Source of the DNA: Chryseobacterium sp.
GTDB lineage: Bacteria > Bacteroidota > Bacteroidia > Flavobacteriales > Weeksellaceae
Length of the DNA stretch: 64,000 bases
Assembly (NCBI RefSeq): GCF_019236175.1
Contig: NZ_JAFAJM010000005.1
Coordinates: 1-64,000 of the forward strand
Direction of reading: 5' to 3'
Part shown: one piece after another, positions 16,996 to 26,142 of the stretch
Numbering within the stretch: the first letter of the stretch is position 1
Layout of the letters: every line of letters begins with the position of its first letter
The notes under the pieces: generated by a model
The model's database searches: none
The model's input: the letters and a program-made list of their open reading frames with translations, nothing else
What the model was told of the DNA's origin: nothing
Program-made: the position numbers and the translations under genes

Positions 16996-17772
16996 TTAAA
17001 ATTTAATTACAGATTTCATTTTTTCGTTTTCTTCCATTACCAACTCATCGTCAACAAGGATTTTCCCTGAATGTTCATCGATAATGATTTTCTTTCTCTG
17101 AGCAATTTCCATTTGTTTTTGAGGTGGAATTGTGAAGAAAGATCCTTTCGGAGCTCCTCTTTCTAATCCTACTACTGCTAAACCATTGATAGAATTTGTT
17201 CTGATTCTGTTGTAAGAAGCTAATAATCTTTCATCGATTTTACCTGCGAATTCTTTAGACTGCTCAATCAGATATTCTTCTTCTTTCTGAGTTTCAGAGA
17301 TAAGCCCTTCCAATTCTTCTTTCTTGAATTTCAGGTGGCTTTTCAAATCGTCAATCTTTGTATTCAGCTCGCTTAACGTTTCGTTTTTGTGAGCGATTTT
17401 AGCGCCGAATTCTTTAATTCTTTTTTCAGCAAGTTGAATCTCCAGATCCTGGAATTCCATTTCTTTCCCTAATGCTTCAAACTCTTTATTGTTTCTTACA
17501 TTATCCTGCTGAGATTTGTACTTCTCAATTAAAGTTTTTGCATGGTTAATCACTTCATGCTTCGTTTTGATCTGATCATCCTGATCTTTGATATCTGCAT
17601 GAAATTTTTCAGCTCTTTTTTCAAGACCTTCGATTTCAATTTCAAGATCTTCAACTTCAATTGGCAATTCTCCTCTAGTATTTCGGATTTCATCCAATCT
17701 TGAATCAATGATCTGTAAATCGTATAAAGCTCTTAATTTTTCTTCAACTGAAATATCGTTGGTTTTTGCCAT
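16996..17772 (-). CDS. Coiled-coil protein of the zinc-ribbon DUF164 family, zinc ligands absent
   Basis: A 258-residue protein. Residues about 10-180 are a long alpha-helical coiled coil rich in Glu, Lys and Leu. The C-terminal part has the layout of the C4 zinc-ribbon domain of this family (GLAVVGLERGAPKGSFFTIP, PQKQMEIAQRKKIIIDE, then HSGKILV), but where the CxxC pairs would be there is no Cys; in fact no Cys occurs in the whole protein. It begins 2 bases after the NIF3-like gene stops and they share one terminator, so they are one operon. Proteins of this pair are usually co-conserved with NIF3 but lack a firm function. Confidence 0.88.
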   Translation of the reverse strand: MAKTNDISVEEKLRALYDLQIIDSRLDEIRNTRGELPIEVEDLEIEIEGLEKRAEKFHADIKDQDDQIKTKHEVINHAKTLIEKYKSQQDNVRNNKEFEALGKEMEFQDLEIQLAEKRIKEFGAKIAHKNETLSELNTKIDDLKSHLKFKKEELEGLISETQKEEEYLIEQSKEFAGKIDERLLASYNRIRTNSINGLAVVGLERGAPKGSFFTIPPQKQMEIAQRKKIIIDEHSGKILVDDELVMEENEKMKSVIKF

Positions 17773-17774
17773 AT

Positions 17775-18872
17775 TTAAATGAAATAATTTACTGGGTTTG
17801 TTTTTTCAATAGATTTTGAAATTGCAAATGTACTAAATTTTTGTGATAAAATTTCAAATAATTGTTGGGTTACCAATTGTTCTGATTCGTAATGTCCTAT
17901 ATCACAGATCAGCATTTTAGACTCTGCTAAAAAATAATCATGATATTTGATATCTCCGGTAAGATAAACATCACATTTTCTGGAAATGGCAGACCTGATT
18001 CCGCTGGCTCCGGAACCTCCGAGCACCCCTACTCTTTTAATTTTTTTATCGTTAAAAGAAGAGTGTTTGATCACTTCCAGATTGAATTTTTCTTTCACCA
18101 ATCTCAGGAAATCTTTTTCATCCATCTCTTCTTCCAGGTCTCCGTACATTCCCAATCCGGCATGATGGTTTTTATTATCCAGATTATAGATCTGATGGGC
18201 TACTTCTTCATAAGGATGAGCCGCCTTCATTGCGCCTACAACTGAACCCTCTTTATGAGATTCAAAAATAACGGAGATCATATCTTCATCAGCATTCTCC
18301 CGGATATTTTGTTGCCCTGAAAACGGATTTGAGCCTTCTATAGGTCTGAATGTTCCGTTTCCGTTCACCGTAAAACTGCATTGATCATAAAACCCGATAT
18401 TTCCTGCTCCTGCAGAAAACATAGCTTCTTTTACCTTTTCAGAATATTCCTTCGGTACAAAAACGGTCAGTTGTTTCAGATTGTTTTCTTTTGGCTGGAG
18501 AATTTTCATATTCTTTAGCCCAAGCCGGCTGCAAATGCCATGATTCACCCCAAAGAAATCATTATCGAATGCTGTATGAATGGCATAAATGGCAATTTTA
18601 TTTTCAATAGCTTTTAAAATGGCTCTTTCCACATAATTTTTACCGGTCAGCGATTTTAATCCTGAAAATATGATAGGATGAAAACATACAATAAGATTAC
18701 AATTTTTAAATATAGCTTCTTCCACGACATTTTCAAGTGCATCATGGCATATCAGAATTCCGCTTACATCCCGGTCAGGAACACCACACAACAATCCTAC
18801 ATTATCAAAATCCTCTGCCTGTCTGATACTAATTTCCTCTTCGATTTTTGAAATGACAGTTCTTAGCTTCAT
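17775..18872 (-). CDS. NIF3-like dinuclear metal-centre protein
   Basis: A 365-residue protein of the long NIF3/YqfO class. Metal ligands are visible: CFHPIIFSGLKSL in the N-terminal half, HTAFDN (AIYAIHTAFDNDFFG), and GDIKYHDYFLAESKM with DIGHYESE near the C-terminus. Between them (about 130-240) is the PII-like inserted domain typical of the long form. These proteins form hexameric toroids; some annotations call them GTP cyclohydrolase I type 2, which is not established. It is first in an operon with the coiled-coil gene. Confidence 0.92.
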   Translation of the reverse strand: MKLRTVISKIEEEISIRQAEDFDNVGLLCGVPDRDVSGILICHDALENVVEEAIFKNCNLIVCFHPIIFSGLKSLTGKNYVERAILKAIENKIAIYAIHTAFDNDFFGVNHGICSRLGLKNMKILQPKENNLKQLTVFVPKEYSEKVKEAMFSAGAGNIGFYDQCSFTVNGNGTFRPIEGSNPFSGQQNIRENADEDMISVIFESHKEGSVVGAMKAAHPYEEVAHQIYNLDNKNHHAGLGMYGDLEEEMDEKDFLRLVKEKFNLEVIKHSSFNDKKIKRVGVLGGSGASGIRSAISRKCDVYLTGDIKYHDYFLAESKMLICDIGHYESEQLVTQQLFEILSQKFSTFAISKSIEKTNPVNYFI

Positions 18873-19049
18873 AGTCTATATTTTACAGTTACAGCGAAGA
18901 TATTAATTTTGTTAAAATTATAAAGAAAATTTCTACAGCAATAAAAAAACCTTTTCAGCAGCCGCTTTGATTTTTTAATATTTGGAATTTTCTTTTAACA
19001 ATACTACCTTTACTCCCTATTAACTTTCTTGTGAAATAACTAGACTAAC

Positions 19050-19877
19050 ATGGAAAGAGAACATAATCTTATTCCTGAAGATTCTCTCTGGAAAAGATTC
19101 CTTTATCGGATCATTTACCGCTCCGACACCAGACTCGGAAAACTCTTCGACATCATATTATTGTCCTTAATTCTTGTAAGTACAGCTATTATTATGATGG
19201 AAAGTGTACCTGCACTTGATAAAAAATACCATTATACCTTTCTGATCCTTGAATGGATTATTTCTATTTTCTTTACCCTGGAATACACCATGAGGATTAC
19301 GGTGGTAAAGAATAAAGGAAGCTATATTTTCAGTTTTTTCGGTATTATCGATTTTCTTGCGCTGGTCCCGTTCTTCCTCAGTTTTTTCTTTCCTATTACC
19401 AAATATTTTCTGATTTTCAGAATGTTGAGAATGTTGAGAGTTTTCAGAATTTTCAATCTGCTTGATTTCATGAATGACGGGTACCTCATCGTAAGGGCTC
19501 TGAAAAACAGTTCAAGAAAGATTTATATTTTCCTTTTATTTTTGATTATATTCTCTGTCATTGTAGGCTCACTGATGTTTATGGTAGAAGGCGGAAGACA
19601 AGGGTTTGAAACCATCCCGCAATCGATTTACTGGGCTGTAGTAACGGTAACTACTGTAGGCTATGGCGATGTCTCTCCTGTTACGCCTCTGGGAAAGTTT
19701 TTTGCTGTTGTTCTGATGCTTGCAGGCTACTCTATAATTGCAGTCCCTACCGGAATTGTCACCGCTGAAATGCGGAACAAAAGACAGAATTTAGAAAAGG
19801 TATGCGACCGGTGTGGCAATGAAGATATTGATGATGATGCAAGGTATTGCAAACAATGTGGCAAGAAATTAGCTTAA
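19050..19877 (+). CDS. Voltage-gated potassium channel with C-terminal zinc ribbon
   Basis: A 275-residue six-helix cation channel. S4 carries Arg at every third position (FRMLRMLRVFRIF, about 127-139), the pore helix is SIYWAVVTVTTVG and the filter TVGYGDVSP marks K+ selectivity. After S6 (FFAVVLMLAGYSIIAVPTGI) comes a short cytoplasmic tail with CDRCGNEDIDDDARYCKQCG, a CxxC-x14-CxxC zinc ribbon. It would pass K+ across the inner membrane in a voltage-dependent way; the ribbon may act in assembly or sensing. A 52-codon membrane microprotein follows in the same direction. Confidence 0.93.
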   Translation: MEREHNLIPEDSLWKRFLYRIIYRSDTRLGKLFDIILLSLILVSTAIIMMESVPALDKKYHYTFLILEWIISIFFTLEYTMRITVVKNKGSYIFSFFGIIDFLALVPFFLSFFFPITKYFLIFRMLRMLRVFRIFNLLDFMNDGYLIVRALKNSSRKIYIFLLFLIIFSVIVGSLMFMVEGGRQGFETIPQSIYWAVVTVTTVGYGDVSPVTPLGKFFAVVLMLAGYSIIAVPTGIVTAEMRNKRQNLEKVCDRCGNEDIDDDARYCKQCGKKLA

Positions 19878-19920
19878 TATTTGGTATTCATTTAATCTAT
19901 TAACCAAATACCACAAAATC

Positions 19921-20079
19921 ATGGATTCTAAAAAGAAAAACAAGCCGAATACTTTAGTTATTATTCTTTTTTCATTAATTGCACTGATGATTATCGTTTA
20001 TTTCATTCTCGCCATGTTCTTCCCTACCGTATTTGATATGATGAATACGGGAGAAGTGCAGCCGGTACCCAATAAATAA
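19921..20079 (+). CDS. 52-residue single-pass membrane microprotein
   Basis: The frame reads MDSKKKNKPNTLVIILFSLI, with a basic N-terminus, one strong membrane helix (about residues 12-34) and a short acidic/polar tail ending in VQPVPNK. It starts 43 bases after the K+ channel stop and ends about ten bases before a perfect terminator, so the two genes look like one transcript. The positive-inside rule puts the N-terminus in the cytoplasm. No family is recognised; a regulatory subunit of the channel is one possibility. Confidence 0.6.
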   Translation: MDSKKKNKPNTLVIILFSLIALMIIVYFILAMFFPTVFDMMNTGEVQPVPNK

Positions 20080-20090
20080 TACGTATAAAT

Positions 20091-20126
20091 AAAAAAGATG
20101 AGTGAACGGTTTCACTCATCTTTTTT
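20091..20126. terminator. Strong bidirectional terminator
   Basis: A perfect 16-base stem, AAAAAAGATGAGTGAA with its complement, around a CGGT loop. It separates the channel operon (plus) from the convergent T9SS gene (minus). Confidence 0.95.
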
Positions 20127-20148
20127 GTTAATATAAAAGGTTAACAGC

Positions 20149-22110
20149 TTACTTTTTAATCACTTTAACAGTCTGTTTAGAGCCATCTTTCATATGCAGG
20201 GTAACCCAATACATTCCTGATTGTAAACCTCCCAGATAAAGAGCTGAAACAGGCTGTTCAATACTTTTCACCAATCTTCCCGAAACCTCTGAAATTATAA
20301 TTGATTTCACCTGATCCACTTTCGAAATATTCAGTATCTCCGTAAACGGATTCGGATATATCTGCAGATCATTTTTAGCGTTGGAAACTTCTGAAGTCGC
20401 CAGATTTGTTTTATTAATAGCAATAGTGAAGGTACCTTCCAACTCATCATATGATGAACTGTAATGGCCTACATTCACATAGTACACTGTTCCGGCAGTT
20501 GTCTGAACGGAAATATTTTCTGTTTCTCCAGCCCCGGCGTCATCTACCGTATTTACGCAAACCATACTATTACAGGTTCCGCTGTACACTCCGATCTGGG
20601 AGTCAAAATAACTGTTCGCAGGAGTTGAAACGCTAATATCAAAAGTACTTCCGTCTCCTGTGAAAGTAAACCATGTTCCGTCATTCATACCATTCGTACA
20701 GGTCTGAATAAACCCTCCGTTATTAGTAGCTCCCGCAGCATCCGACTGGGTATAGCTATAAGGGAATACAGCAGCTGCTAAAGCGCCTGAACATTCATCA
20801 TTCGCAGGCGGGGGCGGAATAGTCCCTATACAGACATCAAAGCTTTGCGCTTCAGTTGATCCTCCATAACTATAGGCTCTGATATAATATGTTTCTCCTA
20901 TGGTAAGATTATTGAGAATTTCCATTCCTCCGTAAGCACACAGGGTACTTACAAGATTACTGCAGTTTCCGCTGAAAACCTGATAAAGTAAGTCTTCACT
21001 ATAATCAGCACCAATAGAAACCACATTGCTGAACGTAACCACATGTGTAGTAGCGGTTGCAGTAAACTTAAACCAGACATCATCATCAGTATCTCCAAAA
21101 CAAGGAGCAGGTGCTAATCCCGAATCACTGGCCCCTAAAGTATATCCTGATGTTATACTCCCACAATTCATATCCGGATTGACTGTTAAAGTAACTGCTG
21201 TTGTACACTCATCATTTGAAGGCGCGTCAGGTGTGGTTGTAAACTTTACCTCCGAACATCCTGAAGATTCTCCGCCTGATCCCACCGCTACAACCTTAAG
21301 ATAATAGGTGGTATTAATAGAAAATGGTGATGAAGGTGTAAAACTTGTCGTAGTAACAAACTGCTGATTGACAACATCCGTTCCTCCCGGGGTCGTTCCT
21401 ATTGATATTTTATAACCCGTTGCTCCCTGTGAAGCATACCATGTGATATTAGGTGATGTGGGAATAAAAGAAGTGTTATTGACAGGATAGCCTACGACAG
21501 GACAATTGGGAATAGGGTTTACACTAAGTCCCATAAGGCTTACAACGGATCTGTAGTCTATAAGTTCACCTACAGGAGGGCTTGCCGGATCGGGGTCAGT
21601 ATAATCACTGCTGTAGGAAAGAGCACGATCCGTCACCGAGCTGTACTTAAATACAGAAAAGATATTGTCATCATCATAATCCGGAGAATTCTCTTCGGCT
21701 GCAAGTACTAAATTCTGAGTATTATTATAGGGGAAAGGGGTAGCAAAGGTTATTTCTATAACCCCGTTATCATTGGTAACCGTTCCCGAATATACCTGTG
21801 TGAGATTCGCCAGAGGAATCCAGTCATTCGCGGAAGTAAAATTTGATTTAGCGGTATGCCCGAGATAGACTACCCAGCTTGATGAATTATCTATAGAAGC
21901 TGAAGCATCAAGATAAAACTTAAGCCCTGTAATGTTTCCGGCGGCATCTGCATTAATCTCCTGCTTGGTAAAGATCTGTTGAATATATGAGTATCCGTAA
22001 TAAGGATTTATCGGGGCATTCCCGGTATCAGTACTGCCCTCTCCCAAATTGATTTGGGCACTCAGGGTGACACCTATCATCAATAGGTACAATAGTAAGA
22101 TTTTCTTCAT
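20149..22110 (-). CDS. T9SS-exported adhesin-like protein with fibronectin-type segments
   Basis: A 653-residue protein with a signal peptide (MKKILLLYLLMIGVTLSAQ). The N-terminal 190 residues resemble a carbohydrate- or surface-binding beta domain. Then comes an Fn3-like module with ATGYKISIGTTPGGTDVVN, followed by two pre-peptidase-like beta modules beginning APSNDECTTAV and PANDECSGAL. The end (LQIYPNPFTEILNIS ... SKQTVKVIKK) is a type A T9SS sorting domain. No catalytic motif is visible, so it is probably a structural or adhesive surface protein. Shared modules show it is a relative of the 1179-residue gene upstream; a terminator between them indicates separate transcripts. Confidence 0.88.
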   Translation of the reverse strand: MKKILLLYLLMIGVTLSAQINLGEGSTDTGNAPINPYYGYSYIQQIFTKQEINADAAGNITGLKFYLDASASIDNSSSWVVYLGHTAKSNFTSANDWIPLANLTQVYSGTVTNDNGVIEITFATPFPYNNTQNLVLAAEENSPDYDDDNIFSVFKYSSVTDRALSYSSDYTDPDPASPPVGELIDYRSVVSLMGLSVNPIPNCPVVGYPVNNTSFIPTSPNITWYASQGATGYKISIGTTPGGTDVVNQQFVTTTSFTPSSPFSINTTYYLKVVAVGSGGESSGCSEVKFTTTPDAPSNDECTTAVTLTVNPDMNCGSITSGYTLGASDSGLAPAPCFGDTDDDVWFKFTATATTHVVTFSNVVSIGADYSEDLLYQVFSGNCSNLVSTLCAYGGMEILNNLTIGETYYIRAYSYGGSTEAQSFDVCIGTIPPPPANDECSGALAAAVFPYSYTQSDAAGATNNGGFIQTCTNGMNDGTWFTFTGDGSTFDISVSTPANSYFDSQIGVYSGTCNSMVCVNTVDDAGAGETENISVQTTAGTVYYVNVGHYSSSYDELEGTFTIAINKTNLATSEVSNAKNDLQIYPNPFTEILNISKVDQVKSIIISEVSGRLVKSIEQPVSALYLGGLQSGMYWVTLHMKDGSKQTVKVIKK

Positions 22111-22209
22111 AATAATTTTTGGTGTTTATATAATACCAAATTAAGAATAATATTAACACAATATTATAAAACATTAAAAAATTATTAATTAAAACAATAA
22201 ATATATAAT

Positions 22210-22240
22210 AAAAAAGCAGCAACCTCACAGTTACTGCTTT
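22210..22240 (-). terminator. Terminator of the 1179-residue T9SS gene
   Basis: AAAGCAG pairs with CTGCTTT, with further pairing inside; the plus-strand A run gives a T run on the minus strand. It lies between the two adjacent T9SS genes. Confidence 0.75.
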
Positions 22241-22263
22241 AAAAAAATAAAAAAGTTTACACT

Positions 22264-25200
22264 CTATTTTTTAAGTATTTTAACCGTCTGCTTGGAACGG
22301 TCTTTCATATCCAATACCATCAGATACATTCCTTGTTTCAAATCACTTAAGTAAAGTACAGAAGATGGATTGTCAATAGTTTTCACCAGTCTTCCCGCAA
22401 GATCAATAATGGATATTGACTGCACTTTAGAAACATCAGAAATAGTCAGCATATCGGTGAAAGGATTAGGATAAGCCTTAATGCTGTTATCTTTTGCAGC
22501 TATTTCAGAAGTTGCCAGATTAGGGTTCTGTTTTACTTCCAGATTATCTAAAAGAACATCATCATAGAAATATCCGTTACCACTTACGTTTTTATCTACT
22601 GTAAATCGTACCTGAATGGTAGCTCCGCTATAAGAAGCGGCTAACGGAATCCCTACTGTTCTCCACTGATTAGAATTTGAAGTATCGCTAAAGATAGATA
22701 CCCATCCGTTTCCATCATTCACTTCCACGGTCAGCTTATTGTTATCATATGTAGAAGGCACTACGGTAGTTCCTGTAGATGTAGAATGATTTTTGTACCA
22801 GTCAAAAGAAACATAAGGTAACGCTACTCCTGCCAGACTGATGGATGGAGTAACCAGTTGTACGGTATTCGCTCCTGCTCCAGTGTAAGGTGAGCTTGCA
22901 TCTACCCATGCATAAGTACCTGCTGCTTTTCCGTTATTAGCTGCACTGGCACCATAATCTGAGGCACCTGCAAATTTCCAGAAGAGATTAGCGTCTGTTG
23001 TTGTAGCTGTAGGATTCAGGCTATTCCAGCAATTAGGCAGAACTCCGGCATCAAAGTTTTGAGAAAAAGGAGCGGTCATTACCCCACAAAGCGTAGTGAA
23101 AGCTACTGATCCTACCCAAGGGCTTTTATCCCCGGTGCTGCATGCTGATCTCACCCAAACATAATAGGTTGTACTTGCTGCCAGTCCGGATAGCGGGGCT
23201 GAAGTTGCTGTTGTTGTCCCTGTTGGTGCTGTTGCCGCAACAGGAGCAGTGGTATTTGTCGAATAATAATATTCATATCCGCTGGCAGGTGGCGTGGCAG
23301 GTGCAGACCAGGAAATACTTGCTGAGGAAGAAGTAATACTTCCTGCTGCAGGAGAAACAGGTTCAGCACATGTTGGAACGGCTTCGATGACAAAATCATC
23401 AATATGGAAATCAATATCAGGAGTTGTAGAGCTTGTAGTAGCTACAAATGCAATTTTCACATTTCCTGAATATCCTGTCAGATCTACAGTTTCAGTCTGA
23501 CCGGTATTAGAATAAGTTCCGGCTCCCGTATATGTTTTTACAACATTAGCGTTGCTCCAGGTTGTCCCTCCGTCTGTAGAAACAATTACTCTTACCTGAT
23601 GAGTTCCTAATGTAGTCTGGGAAGAGGTTGATAAATATCCCGTTACCGCTATTCTGTATTTTATTCTATACATTCCCGGCGTACTTCCAAGGTTGATGGC
23701 CTGTGAGATTAGCCAGTCTCCCGTATTCGTTCCGTATAAATTCAATCTTACAGCCGCATTAGTGCCGGTATTAGCAAAACCGGCCTCAGAGGCCCATTTA
23801 CTGGAACCGTATGTTAATGTAGAGGAAGCAGCAACGTCTCCTTTGGCTGCTGTCCAGCATGCCGGTGTAAATGAAGTGAACCCTTGTGAAACGGTAGGAG
23901 CATTTTCAACGCCGCAGATTGTTGTAAAGTTACGTTCCGTACAAGAAGCTGAATTACTTGTTGCGGTATAAGCATTAAGTGTGTAATAATATTTTGTGCT
24001 ATAATTAAGTGAATTAGGCAGTGTATAGGTAAGAACATTCCCTAAATCGACATTATTCATCACATCAGTTCCTCCGGATGTGGTACCGATGGATAATTTA
24101 TATCCGGTAGCATCAGTTACTGCAGTCCAGTTAATCGTTGGAGTAAGAGAAACTCCTGTAGCAGATGACGCAGGTGCACTGACTGAAGGACAGCCGATAT
24201 TTTTAGTGGTAAATGTTGTCTCAGTACATCCGCTTGCCGTTCCGAAGCTGTTTGCAGGCATAATGGTCGCATAATAAGTCGTACCATATAATAACGGTGT
24301 TGCAGCAGGTATGGTATAGGTAAGCACATTCCCTACGTCTACTCCATTCATCACATTGGATCCTCCCGGTGTGGTTCCCAGTTTAATTTTATAAGAAGTT
24401 GCTCCCCCTACAGCATTCCATTTGATACTTGGGGTAAGCGAAACTCCTGTTGCCGCATTGGCGGGTGCAGTCGCTACAGTACAATCAGGAATAGCAATGG
24501 CTGCAATTTTCACGTTATCTACGTAAATATCATCACTCCCGTTATCTCCTTTGGCCAGAAATCTTACGATAGCATTCGGGCTCGATGATCCTAAATCTAC
24601 GAAATTGGTCGTCCATGAAGCTGAAACTCCGAAAGGAGATCCTAAATCGGTGAAAGTATTTCCACCGTCTGTGGAAAGCTGAATTTTCAGGACATCTGTT
24701 CCCGATGGATTAATATAGTCGAAGCTTAATGTTCTGTTACCTGATCCTGAAGATAAGTTGACATACAGGTCCATATAGCCTGATGCATACTGACAGTTAT
24801 AAGAGTGGAATCTTGCGGCAGGGGCTACAGCATTCCCCGAAACTGTTGAAGAGCCGCTATTACCTGTCCATCCTGATGCTGAAGTAAATCCGGTACTGGC
24901 ACTTGCGATATCACTTTGCCTCCACGAATTATCTCCTCTTGCCGGCCATGTTCTCCAATAATTGGCATTCGGCAGATCCAGAGTAGAATTTCCATTGGCC
25001 CAGGTACTAAAGTTTTCTGTAAAAGGCAATGTTGCGTAGGCTGCAGGAGGTGTCTGCCATATTCCCGGGGTATAAGTAAAAGTCAACCCTGAAGCCGGAA
25101 CTGTTGTTCCATTGGTCGTTCCCAGAGTGGGTGTAGAAGTAATGGCAGTTCCTACTGTAAGTGCCGTCCAGTTTGTTCCCGTTAAATTATTGGTATCAGA

Positions 25201-25803
25201 ACTTTCAGATCCTCTTATCCCTACCTGTCCAGATAATGTTGCAGTTCCGGAAACACAGTTTCCATACACAATAGCTACCGTTTTGGCAGTAAGATCGAGC
25301 TGAATCTGAAAATTCAACAGCTGAGCTGCAGAAGCAGAATTTCCCTGTACATCGGTATACTGTACAATAAATTTAGAGCCTACGGTTTCGTATGAAATCT
25401 CAGAAGTTGTAGTATTGGCATTTTTTAAATTGACAGCAAATCCTGCAAAGGAGGCATCAAATGTCGTTGGGGAAATATCCGCGGATAATCCTAAATATGT
25501 TGCATTGGTTGCTGCAACTCCTAAGGTAACAAAACCATTATTACTAATATAGACTGAACTATATTTCTGGTTGTTGTAGGTAAAAGGAGTTGGTAAAGGA
25601 ATTGCTCCGGATACCAGATCTGTTGCCATCGTAGCTCCGGATTGCCAGATAGTTCTGTTAGCAGACAACGGTGTATAGGTGTCCATAGACTGAGTAAACC
25701 CATAGCCGTTACTTGTATTGGGATTGGCTGCCAATGGCGGACCAACCTGTGCGGACACGCAATAGTAAAATGCAGTCAGGCACGTGAGTAGAATTTTTTT
25801 CAT
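22264..25803 (-). CDS. Large T9SS-exported adhesin-like protein
   Basis: A 1179-residue protein with a signal peptide (MKKILLTCLTAFYYCVSAQ). After an N-terminal beta-rich domain there are choice-of-anchor J/MAM-like beta-sandwich domains (LPFTENFSTWANGN, then FSQNFDAGVLPNCWN later) alternating with Fn3-like modules. Two neighbouring modules are near-copies (ATSYKIKLGTTPGGSNVMNG and ATGYKLSIGTTSGGTDVMNN). The end (IKAYPNPFTDMLTIS ... SKQTVKILKK) is a T9SS sorting domain. It is likely a surface or matrix protein, with no enzyme motif. It shares its modules with the 653-residue gene downstream, so the pair arose by duplication and module shuffling. Confidence 0.88.
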   Translation of the reverse strand: MKKILLTCLTAFYYCVSAQVGPPLAANPNTSNGYGFTQSMDTYTPLSANRTIWQSGATMATDLVSGAIPLPTPFTYNNQKYSSVYISNNGFVTLGVAATNATYLGLSADISPTTFDASFAGFAVNLKNANTTTSEISYETVGSKFIVQYTDVQGNSASAAQLLNFQIQLDLTAKTVAIVYGNCVSGTATLSGQVGIRGSESSDTNNLTGTNWTALTVGTAITSTPTLGTTNGTTVPASGLTFTYTPGIWQTPPAAYATLPFTENFSTWANGNSTLDLPNANYWRTWPARGDNSWRQSDIASASTGFTSASGWTGNSGSSTVSGNAVAPAARFHSYNCQYASGYMDLYVNLSSGSGNRTLSFDYINPSGTDVLKIQLSTDGGNTFTDLGSPFGVSASWTTNFVDLGSSSPNAIVRFLAKGDNGSDDIYVDNVKIAAIAIPDCTVATAPANAATGVSLTPSIKWNAVGGATSYKIKLGTTPGGSNVMNGVDVGNVLTYTIPAATPLLYGTTYYATIMPANSFGTASGCTETTFTTKNIGCPSVSAPASSATGVSLTPTINWTAVTDATGYKLSIGTTSGGTDVMNNVDLGNVLTYTLPNSLNYSTKYYYTLNAYTATSNSASCTERNFTTICGVENAPTVSQGFTSFTPACWTAAKGDVAASSTLTYGSSKWASEAGFANTGTNAAVRLNLYGTNTGDWLISQAINLGSTPGMYRIKYRIAVTGYLSTSSQTTLGTHQVRVIVSTDGGTTWSNANVVKTYTGAGTYSNTGQTETVDLTGYSGNVKIAFVATTSSTTPDIDFHIDDFVIEAVPTCAEPVSPAAGSITSSSASISWSAPATPPASGYEYYYSTNTTAPVAATAPTGTTTATSAPLSGLAASTTYYVWVRSACSTGDKSPWVGSVAFTTLCGVMTAPFSQNFDAGVLPNCWNSLNPTATTTDANLFWKFAGASDYGASAANNGKAAGTYAWVDASSPYTGAGANTVQLVTPSISLAGVALPYVSFDWYKNHSTSTGTTVVPSTYDNNKLTVEVNDGNGWVSIFSDTSNSNQWRTVGIPLAASYSGATIQVRFTVDKNVSGNGYFYDDVLLDNLEVKQNPNLATSEIAAKDNSIKAYPNPFTDMLTISDVSKVQSISIIDLAGRLVKTIDNPSSVLYLSDLKQGMYLMVLDMKDRSKQTVKILKK

Positions 25804-26087
25804 ATAATTAGTAATAATAAAAGTTAGGGCGGTAAATGTATAAATATTAATTTAAATAATAAAAATTATTACATATTATTAAATAAAACCATTAAAAACA
25901 GACATTATTTTAAACTAAATTCAAACACTTATTTAAATTTAACATTTAATTCATAATTGAATGAAAAATAACAAAACATTAAAAATCAACATATTAAATA
26001 TAATTAACATTAAAAAACGTTGTGAAAAATTTTCTATTTAATATAAAAAAAGATTAAAAAAAATATAGCAATATATTGAATTAGCAA
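25804..26087. other. Very AT-rich intergenic region
   Basis: About 280 bases of almost pure A and T upstream of the large T9SS gene and downstream of dnaE, with no coding frame and no clear TAnnTTTG box. It may hold the T9SS gene promoter, but I cannot point to it. Confidence 0.5.
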
Positions 26088-26117
26088 ACAAAAAAAAGCG
26101 ACCCATGAGCCGCTTTT
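26088..26117 (-). terminator. Terminator of dnaE
   Basis: AAAAGCG at 26094-26100 pairs with CGCTTTT at 26111-26117; the A run before it becomes a T run on the minus strand, about 25 bases past the dnaE stop. Confidence 0.8.
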
Positions 26118-26142
26118 CAGATATGTATCATAGAATTTACTT

